Shown one piece after another: positions 1 through 8,996 of a DNA stretch of 23,010 nt. The DNA lies in assembly GCA_050486105.1 (NCBI GenBank), contig JBJHCR010000066.1:1-23010 (forward strand), in the 5' to 3' direction. The translations under genes were made by a program, and so were the position numbers. Source of the DNA: JAEXNA01 sp050486105. GTDB taxonomy: Bacteria > Vulcanimicrobiota > Xenobia > Xenobiales > JADMJV01. The notes under the pieces are model-generated. The model was not told where the DNA came from. It saw only the letters and a program-made list of their open reading frames with translations, and did no database searches. Position 1 is the first letter of the stretch, and every line of letters begins with the position of its first letter.

Positions 1-423
1 GTATTGAACGGCTTGATCGACCTCTTTACGTTCGAGATAGTGTCTTCCGATCTGAAGGTAGCATTCCGGTTTGACTCGTTTGACAGACTCCTTGACCACG
101 GCAATTTCGTCAGCAGCGCGCAGAGAGGCACCCTGGTTTTCTATCTGTTCTTCAAGATGAAGAACTTTGCGGTATCTTTCAGTAGCCGCTTCCAGGTCGC
201 CTTGGGCCCTGAATATTTCAGCGCACTCCATATGCTGGTGGATGACTTCGCTGAAAGCCCCACTCTTCTGGGCAGACGAAATTATGTAACCTCGTATATC
301 CAGGTTGCTAGGATCACCCTTGAGAGCCTCTTGATAGGCCTCAATTGCCTCGTCCCAGCGACCTTGATTAGCATAGGTCGTGGCCGTTTCCAACCAATGA
401 GCAGTCCTGGCTTTATCGCTCAA
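1..423 (-). CDS. TPR-repeat protein, N-terminal 141 codons (3' end outside window)
   Basis: The frame is open from a TTG at 421-423 to the window edge. The start is supported by AGGAGG about 5 nt upstream. The visible product is helical and TPR-like: an opening repeat (ANQGRWDEAIEAYQEALKGDP) is followed by a second repeat-like segment (FRAQGDLEAATERYRKVLHLE) and a third one starting at the edge (YLQIGRHYLERKEVDQAVQY). No signal peptide or membrane segment is visible. It lies about 185 nt downstream of the giant TPR gene in the same direction, so the two may be co-transcribed. TPR proteins are protein-binding scaffolds and the exact role cannot be read from this fragment. Adjacency to pilQ and the other TPR gene suggests, without proving, a link to pilus assembly or polarity. 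The gene is certain to be TPR-like; its full length and partner are unknown. Confidence 0.8.
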   Translation of the reverse strand, partial: MSDKARTAHWLETATTYANQGRWDEAIEAYQEALKGDPSNLDIRGYIISSAQKSGAFSEVIHQHMECAEIFRAQGDLEAATERYRKVLHLEEQIENQGASLRAADEIAVVKESVKRVKPECYLQIGRHYLERKEVDQAVQY

Positions 424-484
424 AGAATCCTCCTATGGACCTGTCCTGGGCCCTCGTTGACAGAACCGAGGGTCGAACTTTCAC

Positions 485-514
485 CTTTAAGACCCAACTG
501 ATGCCGAGAGTCAA
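485..514 (-). promoter_or_regulatory. Possible weak sigma70-like promoter for the partial TPR gene
   Basis: On the minus strand TTGACT (509-514, 5 of 6 matches to the -35 consensus) is followed after 18 nt by TTAAAG (485-490, about 3 of 6 matches to the -10). It lies about 60 nt upstream of the TTG start. A hairpin with a CCCTCG/CGAGGG stem (451-472) sits between it and the start. The -10 match is poor, so this is only a candidate. Confidence 0.2.
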
Positions 515-607
515 CTCGCCCAAACCGTCTAAACCGTCTTTATTCAAACGACCCCGCATCCTAAGATTAGCGGCTTCACCGCATAGACAAAAGTCACCTC
601 AAACACC

Positions 608-3600
608 TTACGAGGACGCGGCGAGTTCTTGCTCAATCTTTTGTATCCAGCTTCGAACGTCCTTGAATGTGATATCTACATTATAGCAGTGTTTGAATTC
701 ACCGAGAGCTTCTCTAGCTCGTCCGCTCTGGTAGTGGAGCATTGCGAGATTGTAGCGAAGCTCGAGGTAGTCCTGATCCTCATAACCTTTGAGTTCAAGT
801 CCTTTTTTGAATTGCCGAGTGGCCAAGTCTGCCATATTGTACCCACGCTTTTTGGCAAAGGACAGGCCCAACATATTATAGGAGTGCAACTCGAACTCCG
901 ACGAACGCCTGGTCTGCTGAAATTGCTCGATCGCGTGGTCGAGGTCCCCGAGGTGATAACAGAGTTCTCCATATCTGAAGCGAGCCTTCAAATCGCTCGG
1001 ATTGCTCTCCACACTGGCCTTCAGTGAGCTGATCACTTTGGCGCGAATTGCGGCCCCTTCTCCTCCTGATTCATCAAGCTTCTGTAGCGCCTGACCAGCC
1101 TCAGCGACCTCCTCTTCCTGGAGCAGCAAGTCGATGTAAGAGTTCACAGCTTCAAGCCTATCTGGAGCTTGAGCAAAAATCAGTCGAAGGTAGGTCAAAG
1201 CAGAGCCTGCATCTTTGAGCTTCTCGGCGTAAACCCTAGCGAGCCTGTACTGCAATTCCAGGTCTCCCTCCTCGAGTTCCAAGGCCCTCTGCATCGCCTC
1301 AGCAGCCTTCTCGAAACGATCTTGGCTCTCGTGCATCTGAGACAAGCGAACCCAACATTCCTTTGCGTTTTCGGAGTCTCCGGCCATGGTGTAGAATTTC
1401 ACCAAGCGCTCTTGCAAGTCGGCATTGTCAGGATCGGCCTCTACCAACTTTCGGTAGAGCGAGATTGCGGTCTTGGGATCACCGGTGTTCACGTAGTGCT
1501 CGGTTAGCACCCTGGCTTGCTCTAGCGCCAGAGAAATCCGCCCAGCCTCGAGATAGACATCGACTAGGGACCTGCGAGCGTCGTGGTTATCAGCATCGTA
1601 ATCCACTACCGTTTCGAAGAGCGTAGCGGCCTTGTCAAATTCACTTCTTTGTTGATATAGCTCAGCAAGAAGGTGTTGCTGTCGAACCGCTCTGGCCTGA
1701 TCGCCAAGCCTACGGTAGAGCTCAATCAGGGACGACCTCTGCTCAAGGTCTTCCGATCTGAGTTCCACGATTCGCTCACTAACACGGGCAGCTTCTTCCC
1801 AACGCTCGTCGGTCAAGTACCGCTCCTGGAGACTGGAAAAGCGAGCCAAGGCTCCTTCCACGTCACCCTGGCTCTCGTATATCTGCGCCAAGCGCTCCTC
1901 AAAAGACGGATCTTCTGAAATCTCGAGAAGCTGATTGAATGCTGATATGGCCTCTTGGACCTCGCCCTTAGTCATCGCCGTTTCTGCAAGCTGCCTTAAG
2001 TGGTGACTGGCCAATTTGCTGTCTTCAAGGGTCGTAAAAACAGAGACGAGAGCCTTGCGAGCCTCAAAGTGTAACGGGTCCAACGAAAGCACCGACTGCA
2101 GGGAGTCAAGGGCTTCGTGTAGTTCATTGCGCTCCATGTGGACCTGAGCGAGGGAAAACAGCGATTCCCCGGCCTCTACATAGTTCTCATTCCAAAACTC
2201 GGCTTGTATCACTTTATGAAGGAGCTCAACGGAATCAGACTTGCGTTTTAAAATCTGGCGAAATTGAACGACCGCGTCTTCCAATAAGCCATATTTGAGA
2301 TGGATGTCAGCCAATCGGGTCCGCAATACCAAGTTATCTGGCGAGGTCTCTAGAACACGACGATAGGCTGCAATCTTGGTAGCGACATCCGCCTCAACTA
2401 AGCTTGCATCGATCTGATCCGCTTGGGACACGTCTCTCAAATGCGCTTCTTGCTCGGGAGAAACCAAGTCTGCCTTTGGAATTTCCGGCTCTTCCACAGC
2501 GCCCTGAGTTGCAGGCTCCTCATCGAAGGAAGGGTCGGCCTCACCATCAACCCCGATCCCGATCCCGAAATCTACTTCCAGTTCTGCGAAGGGATCTCCA
2601 AATTCTGGGGATTCGGAACTATCACTCCAAGGTGCGGTGTCAGCACTGAACGCTTCCGTCTCTGGGCCTGGAGCCTCTATACCGTGAGGAACATCGGGTG
2701 ACTCCTGAACTTCAGCTTTGGGCAGAGTCAATTCCAAGAGCTTGAGAACTTCATCAGAACCGGATGCATCCTCTTCGGCCTCCGACGTTCCACTTCTGGC
2801 AACCTCTGCAGCTCTCAACTGCTCAATGAACTCCGAACTTTCCTCAACAGGAACTTCAAAAGCCCCAAATTCCTCTGACATTGCGAGCTCGGAATCGTTG
2901 GAGTCAGGACCAGAGAAACCGGCGGGCTCAGGTTCTTCCAAACGTAGCGGGGGGTCACCGGGCATAGGGAGATCTAGGTCCAATGGTTCCGGTTCCTCCG
3001 GCTCAGAGAACTCCATTCCCAGGGGTTCCGCGAGTCCCCCATCGAACCCACCAAAAAGGTCGTCACTTGCGTTTTCCTGAGCCGGCTCCGCGAAAAGATC
3101 ACCGCCCGAAAGGGCGTCGCTCGCTTCACCGGGCAAGGGGAGGTCAAAAGAGTGTCCTTCTTCTTGTACCTCAAGGAAATCTTCGGCCGTCTCAAGTGAT
3201 GGAGAACTGCCTCCATTCCCGCTTCCGGTAGAAAAAAGGTCCTCCTCACCGAGACTGTCCCCGGCACTTGAAAAGAGATCATCGGAGCTCGACTCGCCGA
3301 AAAGATCGTCTTCAGAATCGAGTTCTCCCCCGAAGCCTGTTTCTTCAATAGTAGCGGCTCCGAGCGCCTCGCCAGACGAGGAAACAGTCTCAGACTCAGG
3401 CAGAGCGCCGAAAAGTCCACCGTCATCCGGTACGGGCCCGAAGCCTTCACCGAACGAGTCCAAAGGAGGGTCCAAGTCATCCTGGCCAGAGCCGTCAGCA
3501 GCAAAAAGGTCGGTGCCTTGCCCTTCGCCAAAAAGGATATCTCCCTCATCCGACCCCTCAGCTCCAAAATCGCCGAAGAGTGACTCCTCTTCCCCAATGA

Positions 3601-6376
3601 CTCCACTGCTCTGGGTCGCGAACAAATCTCCCCCGTCACTGGACCCAAGATCTCCAGACGGCCCAAAGTCGAGTTCCGTCGGGGCGGAATTTGAATCTTC
3701 ACCAGGAAACGGAAGCATCGCCTCGGTCTGCCCACCCGAATCTCCGAAAAACAGGGAGTCATCTGGAGTATCGATGCTATCGAAAAGATTATCCTCTCCG
3801 GCCATATGCTGGTTGCCAGAAGCGGATTGAGGCCCATCAAAGAGTCCTTCAGGTTCACTCGCAACGTCACCGAAGAGGTCGTCGACCGGCTCGTCTTTTT
3901 CGTCTACCGCAAAAAGTCCGTCACCCCCGAAATCGAAATCCCCTCCCGGATCAGGTCGGGAGGCTTCAGACTGGGCTTCTTCGACTTGAGGCCCACCGAA
4001 GAGATCGTCGGAACCGAAGAGATCTTCATCGAAGCTGCCAGTGCCCTCCTCGGATTTGATAGTAGGCTGTGCCGATGGGTCCGAGAAAAGGTCGTCGTCG
4101 TCGAAGAGTCCTCCTAAGTCCTCTCCTCCTCCTTCAGAAACCAGGGACTCACTCGTGGCATCTCCAAAAAGGTCGTCAAACCCACCATCATCGGTCTCCG
4201 AGACAACAGGCCCTTCGGAAGTCTCACCAAAGAGGGACTCCTCCTCACTGGCAGCGGCGAAGTCGAAAGGCGAATCCGAAACTGGCCCCTCTTCATCAAA
4301 CAGGCTTCCAAAGGAGTCCTCAAGAGTCCCGCCCTCCGAGGCGACTTCAGCCCCGGGAAGACTCGTTTCAACAGCTGCCATGGGCCCCTCATTTGGTTCG
4401 TCGGCAAAAAGGTCGTCCCCCATAGAGCCCATACCATCGTCGTCAAAATCAAAAAAGGATTCTTCGGTAGGCTCTTGTGCCTGGGACACCACTGCAGGAG
4501 CCGAGGCTCCTCCATCTCCAAACAGCGATTCGCTTCCCGAAGAATCGAAGAGATCATCGCTGCCATCAAAATCAAACAGGTCATCCTCTGGACTTCCAGA
4601 CGAACCGCTGGACTCACCAGCTTCGTATCCGGGCCGCAAACCGCTGCCAAGGGAATCTCCGAGACTGTCCCCGAGACTCACGCTCGAAGAACCTATCCTT
4701 GGAACCTCCATAGGGTGGGATTCCGGAGGCGGAGCGAGCTCGCTTCGCACCTCCGAAGGCTCGGCGAAAGGATCTTCAGAGAACTCGAAATCCGAGTCAT
4801 CAAAACTCAGTTCTCCAACTTCGCTTTCCCCGGTGTCGCCGAAGGGGCTCTCGACCGTCATACCCTCCAGAGTCTCTCGACCGGAAACTGTGGACTCCGA
4901 CACTTGCTGCGGGGACTCTTGGGAGCGCTGACTTTCTAAATCCTGCGCCTCTCCTAGCCTCGGCTTACCGAGAATGGGTCTCCTACCACCGAGCATGGGC
5001 TTATCGCCACCGAGCCCCCCCATGGTTTTTGCTCCCAAACCTCGCCGACGCCCCCCTCCTCCCGGACCCCCGAGAGATGGCTTGCCTCCCAGCATGGGCT
5101 TGCCACCGCCCCCAAGAGTATCCACGAGACCAGGCTTGAGACTTAGTCCACCGGCTACCAATCCTCGGCGACGAGTCTCAGACCCTGAAGGGCCTTGAGG
5201 TCGTGCCTTGGGCTTGGGAGGCTCTGAAGTCGGAGAGTCTCCTGCAGAGGGAGTTGTCGTCTCCACGGCGCCCCCCCCACCTCCACCAACGGGTTCCGGA
5301 ACCGCAACGGGCTCGGGTTCAGGAGGGGCTACAAGCTCTGGGGGTTCTGGGGGAGTGAAGGTTCTTGCCTCCAAAGGCGCCCCAAGATTGGCTAAGTTTT
5401 GTGCTGCCGTAGCGTTTGCCGAATCGATACCATAGACGATTTGGAACAGCTCGATGGCTTGCTCCTTGTCCTCGGTTTCAAGGTAGCCCTGGGCGGCTTC
5501 GAGAAAAAACTCGACGGCCTCATCCATCATACCTTGAGAAAAATTGAGCTCTCCTAATTTTCGCTTGGCTTTGACTTGACCTGGATGAGATTGAAGGACC
5601 TTCTTGAAAGCGAGAATCCCACTGCGAAAGCGACCCTTGAGTTGACTTACGTAGCCCAACTCCATGAGAGCTTCTTCGTGTTCTAGGTCGTGCCGAAGTA
5701 CTGAGCGAAACTCTTGCTCGGCCTCATCGAGCTTGCCCAGCTCCGTATAGAGACGCCCAAGGGTTAAGAGCACTTCCGGGTCGTCGGATTGCACGACCTT
5801 CATTCTTCGATACGACTCAGCTGCCTTGTGAATATTTCCTTGCTCTTGGAAGGCGTTGGCGGCTCGACGATACTGATTAGCTCCATCTTCGATTTGACCG
5901 TGAGAGACGAACATCTCCGCCAACTCTAAGGAAATATCAAGGTTCTCAGGTTGCTCCTGGAGAGCCTCTTTCAGGAGCCGAATAGAGGTATCACCATCTC
6001 CATTCTCAATGCAAAGGCGAGCCAACTCTCTCGATAGGGCCACTGCGTTTACGATTCGCCCACGCTTGCGCTCTATGGCAATCCGATGTTCACGCGCAAT
6101 TTGGGACTCGGGAACGAATGATAGGACTTTAACCAGAAAATTCTCTGCCCGGTCATAGTCCTCGGCGTCAACAAGCTTCTGAACTAATTCAATGTAGGTC
6201 GATACAGTAGACCTAAACATTCCACGAATCGCCTGAACGTGAGCAAGCTTCTCGTAAAGCTCGGGCGGGGAATCACCACCCTTCCTGCCGCTCTCAAGCA
6301 ACTCAAGGGCCTGGTCCCATTCACCGGCCTTTATGGAAGCCTCTGCATCCGACAGGAGAGCGACGGCTTGACTCAC
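608..6376 (-). CDS. Giant (1922 aa) TPR protein with acidic Leu-Phe motif array
   Basis: The start is GTG at 6374-6376, with GAGGAGG 7 nt upstream. Residues about 5-335 form TPR repeats. Residues about 340-480 are disordered: proline-rich, then Gly/Arg-rich with repeated KPMLGG/KPSLGG units. Residues about 500-1300 are strongly acidic (D, E, S, G, F) and include 26 copies of a [D/E/S/G]xLF[G/D/A/S] motif such as DDLFG, between residues about 600 and 1107. Residues about 1330-1920 are a second TPR superhelix with more than ten repeats. No signal peptide or membrane helix is seen, so it is probably cytoplasmic. It follows pilQ after a terminator. By architecture (acidic linker, large TPR domain) and location it recalls the pilus polarity proteins FimV of Pseudomonas and SgmX of Myxococcus, but it has no LysM domain and homology is not shown. 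TPR identity is firm; function is inferred. Confidence 0.88.
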   Translation of the reverse strand: MSQAVALLSDAEASIKAGEWDQALELLESGRKGGDSPPELYEKLAHVQAIRGMFRSTVSTYIELVQKLVDAEDYDRAENFLVKVLSFVPESQIAREHRIAIERKRGRIVNAVALSRELARLCIENGDGDTSIRLLKEALQEQPENLDISLELAEMFVSHGQIEDGANQYRRAANAFQEQGNIHKAAESYRRMKVVQSDDPEVLLTLGRLYTELGKLDEAEQEFRSVLRHDLEHEEALMELGYVSQLKGRFRSGILAFKKVLQSHPGQVKAKRKLGELNFSQGMMDEAVEFFLEAAQGYLETEDKEQAIELFQIVYGIDSANATAAQNLANLGAPLEARTFTPPEPPELVAPPEPEPVAVPEPVGGGGGGAVETTTPSAGDSPTSEPPKPKARPQGPSGSETRRRGLVAGGLSLKPGLVDTLGGGGKPMLGGKPSLGGPGGGGRRRGLGAKTMGGLGGDKPMLGGRRPILGKPRLGEAQDLESQRSQESPQQVSESTVSGRETLEGMTVESPFGDTGESEVGELSFDDSDFEFSEDPFAEPSEVRSELAPPPESHPMEVPRIGSSSVSLGDSLGDSLGSGLRPGYEAGESSGSSGSPEDDLFDFDGSDDLFDSSGSESLFGDGGASAPAVVSQAQEPTEESFFDFDDDGMGSMGDDLFADEPNEGPMAAVETSLPGAEVASEGGTLEDSFGSLFDEEGPVSDSPFDFAAASEEESLFGETSEGPVVSETDDGGFDDLFGDATSESLVSEGGGEDLGGLFDDDDLFSDPSAQPTIKSEEGTGSFDEDLFGSDDLFGGPQVEEAQSEASRPDPGGDFDFGGDGLFAVDEKDEPVDDLFGDVASEPEGLFDGPQSASGNQHMAGEDNLFDSIDTPDDSLFFGDSGGQTEAMLPFPGEDSNSAPTELDFGPSGDLGSSDGGDLFATQSSGVIGEEESLFGDFGAEGSDEGDILFGEGQGTDLFAADGSGQDDLDPPLDSFGEGFGPVPDDGGLFGALPESETVSSSGEALGAATIEETGFGGELDSEDDLFGESSSDDLFSSAGDSLGEEDLFSTGSGNGGSSPSLETAEDFLEVQEEGHSFDLPLPGEASDALSGGDLFAEPAQENASDDLFGGFDGGLAEPLGMEFSEPEEPEPLDLDLPMPGDPPLRLEEPEPAGFSGPDSNDSELAMSEEFGAFEVPVEESSEFIEQLRAAEVARSGTSEAEEDASGSDEVLKLLELTLPKAEVQESPDVPHGIEAPGPETEAFSADTAPWSDSSESPEFGDPFAELEVDFGIGIGVDGEADPSFDEEPATQGAVEEPEIPKADLVSPEQEAHLRDVSQADQIDASLVEADVATKIAAYRRVLETSPDNLVLRTRLADIHLKYGLLEDAVVQFRQILKRKSDSVELLHKVIQAEFWNENYVEAGESLFSLAQVHMERNELHEALDSLQSVLSLDPLHFEARKALVSVFTTLEDSKLASHHLRQLAETAMTKGEVQEAISAFNQLLEISEDPSFEERLAQIYESQGDVEGALARFSSLQERYLTDERWEEAARVSERIVELRSEDLEQRSSLIELYRRLGDQARAVRQQHLLAELYQQRSEFDKAATLFETVVDYDADNHDARRSLVDVYLEAGRISLALEQARVLTEHYVNTGDPKTAISLYRKLVEADPDNADLQERLVKFYTMAGDSENAKECWVRLSQMHESQDRFEKAAEAMQRALELEEGDLELQYRLARVYAEKLKDAGSALTYLRLIFAQAPDRLEAVNSYIDLLLQEEEVAEAGQALQKLDESGGEGAAIRAKVISSLKASVESNPSDLKARFRYGELCYHLGDLDHAIEQFQQTRRSSEFELHSYNMLGLSFAKKRGYNMADLATRQFKKGLELKGYEDQDYLELRYNLAMLHYQSGRAREALGEFKHCYNVDITFKDVRSWIQKIEQELAASS

Positions 6377-6641
6377 TCCCTAACCTCCTCGAAAACTGTC
6401 AAAATTTGTGCCTAACGAGCGACCCGAGTGCCATGACCCTAAAGGTGCCAACCCTCCATGAGGAGGTTCTCGGACCGAAGAATGGCTCCTGCAATCCAAT
6501 CGGGAGACTCCTCGGAAATAGAAGGCAGAAGCACTTCCTAATTGGCCTTGGCAACAGAGGCAACCGCAGACTCTTGCCGCAACCTCGATCCCAGAAACAG
6601 AGCCGGCACCCTGAACAAAGGGTCCTCAAGTTCCCACACGA
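6377..6641. other. Intergenic region upstream of the giant TPR gene, no gene seen
   Basis: The non-coding stretch between the giant TPR gene and pilQ is 322 nt long (6377-6698). Apart from the pilQ terminator at 6642-6683 and the TPR ribosome-binding site next to 6376, I see no convincing reading frame, RNA fold or promoter in it. Small ORFs on both strands lack a Shine-Dalgarno site and have compositions unlike the neighbouring proteins. Confidence 0.6.
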
Positions 6642-6683
6642 CCAAGAAAAAGGGAGCGACCTAAGCCACTCCCTTCTTCTTGG
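6642..6683 (-). terminator. Intrinsic terminator downstream of pilQ
   Basis: On the minus strand a 15-bp stem with one mismatch encloses a 12-nt loop. Its GC-rich core is GGGAG/CTCCC and it is followed directly by TTTTTCTT. It starts 16 nt after the pilQ stop. The A-rich 5' arm makes it potentially bidirectional, although no plus-strand gene is present. It separates pilQ from the TPR genes, so those probably have their own promoter. Confidence 0.85.
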
Positions 6684-6698
6684 CGATGCCCGGATTGG

Positions 6699-8762
6699 CT
6701 AACGCATGATGTTCGGGGTCATCATCACAACAACCTCATTGCGGTTCTTTGTGATGTTGGTGTTTCGGAACAAGGTTCCAAGAATGGGAAGGTCACCGAG
6801 CAACGGCACCTTCTGAACATTCTGAATGTCCTCTTCACGAATCAACCCACCGAGAATAATGGTATCCCCATCCTTCACCCTCATCTTCGTTTCAATGATA
6901 CGAACAGAGGTACGAGGGAATTGGTTGTTGATCAACTCCAGCAGGGTGCTGACTTCTGGACGCACGTCGATAACGACGTGGCCATCGGCCTTCACATTAC
7001 TGGTGACGTCGAGCTTGATACCGATGTCAACGTACTGAACCTGGAACTGTCCAGCTCGAGGATCAAAGTACACGATAGGATATTTATCACCGATGTGAAT
7101 CAGGGAGTCTTCTCCAGAGATCGAGGCAACACGAGGTGAAGCGAGAATTTTCGCTTCATTCTGTTGCACCAGGAACTGGATGGAAGCCTGAATCGCCAAC
7201 GGAGACCGAGCAAAAGATCCCAAAGCAATGGGAACGTTTGCGAACGGTCCAAGGCCAGCCGCAGGGCTAGCAACAGGCCCTTGAGGAGTTCTCACGATCT
7301 CTTGTCCTACGACCTGCTCGGTGAAGGTGGAGCTGACCTGGAAGGGCGCTTGCCCCTCACCCCAGGTAACACCCAGCTGCTTTTGACCGTTATCACTGAT
7401 ATCCACGACCTTGAGATCGATCATCACCTGGTCCATCGGGCGGTCGAGTTCGGCGAGCAATTCGCGAACTTGATCAATGGCCCCGGGAGCCCCCTCAGCG
7501 ATGAGGAGATTCAATCGAGTATCAACATTGTACTGTACATCAGGAACCAAAGTAGACAGCAAAGCCCGAACTTCATTAATATCTCCGTACTTGATAGAGA
7601 GGAACTCTCTCAAGGGTGGAGGCGGAGGCTCAGGTACGCGGTCGAGGTTAGCCAACTCGCGCTTGATCTGCAAGAGATCATCCCTGGAGCCTTCTGCATA
7701 AAATCCATTCATGGTCGGGTGAGAAGTAAACTTAACTCGGGGGTACTGCCCTCTAAGAAAGTCTACAACCTTGGCCGACGGAGCTTCCTCCAAGAGATAC
7801 TCCATTCTCACGGAGTTCTCAGGCAAGACGGCTTGCTTAACGTTCGCGTCCGACAGAATGTCATCAGAAATTTCTGCCAACTTTTCTGGCTCGGCAACGA
7901 TGATCGTATTCTCAACGATCTTGTAATCGTACTCAGCTTCCTGCATCTGGAGAATCAGAGCCATAGCTCCTTCTACAGGCACATTCTTCAGAGTAACGGT
8001 GACTGACCCGTGAACGGTAGGCCCGACATAGATATTCCTGTTCATCTCTTTAGCCAAGACTTTCAGGACATAGACCAGATCGGCATTCACAAAATCCAAA
8101 GTCACCAACTTCTGCGGCGGAGCTTTAGGACGTTGAGGAGCCTGCCTAGGACGAAGCGCCGAAACCGGCGCCGAGCCCTGGCCCTCGAAGGCCGAAGCAC
8201 GCGAAACAGGAACTGGCTGAGAAACCGGAGCCGGAGCTGCCGTTGGGGCGGCCTTTGGCTCTTGAGCGACCTTCTGCGGTGGAGCAGGAGCCTTCGCGGG
8301 CTGTTCTGCTACCTTGGCAGGCGAGGCGCTCGTCGTTTCCCCCGACGCCATCTGATTTGCAGATATAGCTAGCGTTAGACCCTGCGTACCCGCAGCAGTC
8401 GTGACCTTGAATTCGGGTGGAGAAATAACGTCGACGTGGATCCGCACAGTATTCTCCGAGTACTGTGACACGCGAACTCTCTCAACGAGCCCCTGGTTCA
8501 CCTCAGTAGATGCCGGGACTCCTTCTTTGAGTTTAGCGGGAAATACGTCTAAAACAATGAGTTTCTGGGGACTAGTCAACACCTTTGAACGGTGCTGAAC
8601 CGGACCCGTGGCCCCTATCTCTACGTTGAGCATCTGGCCCTTAGGCTGAACCTTGACTCCGGTCACAGTCGACATCGGCTGTGACCAGGCAAGACTTGCC
8701 ATGAGGACCGAGAACACTACAACTGTAGCGACACGGAAGCCTACATACCTAACATTTGGCAT
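6699..8762 (-). CDS. pilQ: Type IV pilus secretin PilQ
   Basis: PilQ forms the outer-membrane channel through which the pilus passes. From the ATG at 8760-8762 the product is about 687 residues. A signal peptide covers residues 1 to about 28 (hydrophobic ATVVVFSVLMASLAW). A single AMIN domain (about 30-135), which binds peptidoglycan in this family, is followed by an Ala/Pro-rich linker (about 140-220). Next come the secretin N domains (LVTLDFVNADLVYVLKVLAK onward) and the C-terminal secretin barrel, ending in IILGGLIREED and VPLLGDLPILGTLFR, the family signature. The ATG is preceded by GGGAGGTGGG. A TTG 30 nt upstream (8792) also has a GAGGTGG and is a possible alternative, but the signal peptide fits the ATG better. 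pilM lies upstream; pilN, pilO and pilP are not seen between them. Confidence 0.95.
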   Translation of the reverse strand: MPNVRYVGFRVATVVVFSVLMASLAWSQPMSTVTGVKVQPKGQMLNVEIGATGPVQHRSKVLTSPQKLIVLDVFPAKLKEGVPASTEVNQGLVERVRVSQYSENTVRIHVDVISPPEFKVTTAAGTQGLTLAISANQMASGETTSASPAKVAEQPAKAPAPPQKVAQEPKAAPTAAPAPVSQPVPVSRASAFEGQGSAPVSALRPRQAPQRPKAPPQKLVTLDFVNADLVYVLKVLAKEMNRNIYVGPTVHGSVTVTLKNVPVEGAMALILQMQEAEYDYKIVENTIIVAEPEKLAEISDDILSDANVKQAVLPENSVRMEYLLEEAPSAKVVDFLRGQYPRVKFTSHPTMNGFYAEGSRDDLLQIKRELANLDRVPEPPPPPLREFLSIKYGDINEVRALLSTLVPDVQYNVDTRLNLLIAEGAPGAIDQVRELLAELDRPMDQVMIDLKVVDISDNGQKQLGVTWGEGQAPFQVSSTFTEQVVGQEIVRTPQGPVASPAAGLGPFANVPIALGSFARSPLAIQASIQFLVQQNEAKILASPRVASISGEDSLIHIGDKYPIVYFDPRAGQFQVQYVDIGIKLDVTSNVKADGHVVIDVRPEVSTLLELINNQFPRTSVRIIETKMRVKDGDTIILGGLIREEDIQNVQKVPLLGDLPILGTLFRNTNITKNRNEVVVMMTPNIMR

Positions 8763-8770
8763 ATGCCAAA
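8755..8770. repeat. 16-bp perfect palindrome over the pilQ start codon
   Basis: TTTGGCATATGCCAAA reads the same on both strands and contains the pilQ ATG (8760-8762). In RNA it could form a short hairpin that hides the start codon; in DNA it could be an operator. It may also be chance, since part of it encodes the first residues. Confidence 0.35.
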
Positions 8771-8986
8771 CCCACCTCCCTAATGGATTCAAACGGAGCC
8801 ACCTCTTCTCTCATCGACACCTCGGCCATTTTGACCAGATTCCGACAGACTGCGCCTAGACCGTTTGTGCGGTCTCGCCGCCTGTTCAAGACGCAGAGAT
8901 AACATCCACCATGAGCGCTCACAATTCTCAAGGACAGTTGGGATTCCTCCATGAAAGAACCACAACATTTCTAGGCACTACTGAGA

Positions 8987-8996
8987 NNNNNNNNNN
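8987..8996. other. Assembly gap (10 Ns) between pilM and pilQ
   Basis: Ten Ns interrupt the sequence immediately after the pilM stop codon (8997-8999). The nine bases on the left of the gap (8978-8986) and the nine on the right (8997-9005) are both CTACTGAGA. This suggests two contig ends that overlap but were not merged, so the true gap may be zero. A fixed-length placeholder hiding missing genes remains possible. Confidence 0.95.

Noticed and set aside
522..539. Tandem 9-mer AAACCGTCT upstream of the partial TPR gene
   Set aside because: Only two copies and no further iterons, so there is no case for an origin, CRISPR or operator array.
4041..4931. 296-codon plus-strand ORF rich in Ser, Pro and Lys
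   Set aside because: It is the reverse-strand image of the acidic low-complexity region of the giant TPR gene; the repeated GAC/GAG codons give long open frames on the other strand. No ribosome-binding site or domain.
7164..8006. 280-codon plus-strand ORF antisense to pilQ
   Set aside because: Fully inside the secretin gene on the opposite strand, with no ribosome-binding site or recognisable domain; pilQ explains the sequence.
8749..8952. 67-codon minus-strand ORF between pilM and pilQ as a possible PilN/PilP remnant
   Set aside because: It has no Shine-Dalgarno site, no membrane helix or lipoprotein signal, overlaps the pilQ start, and its sequence resembles none of the alignment proteins.
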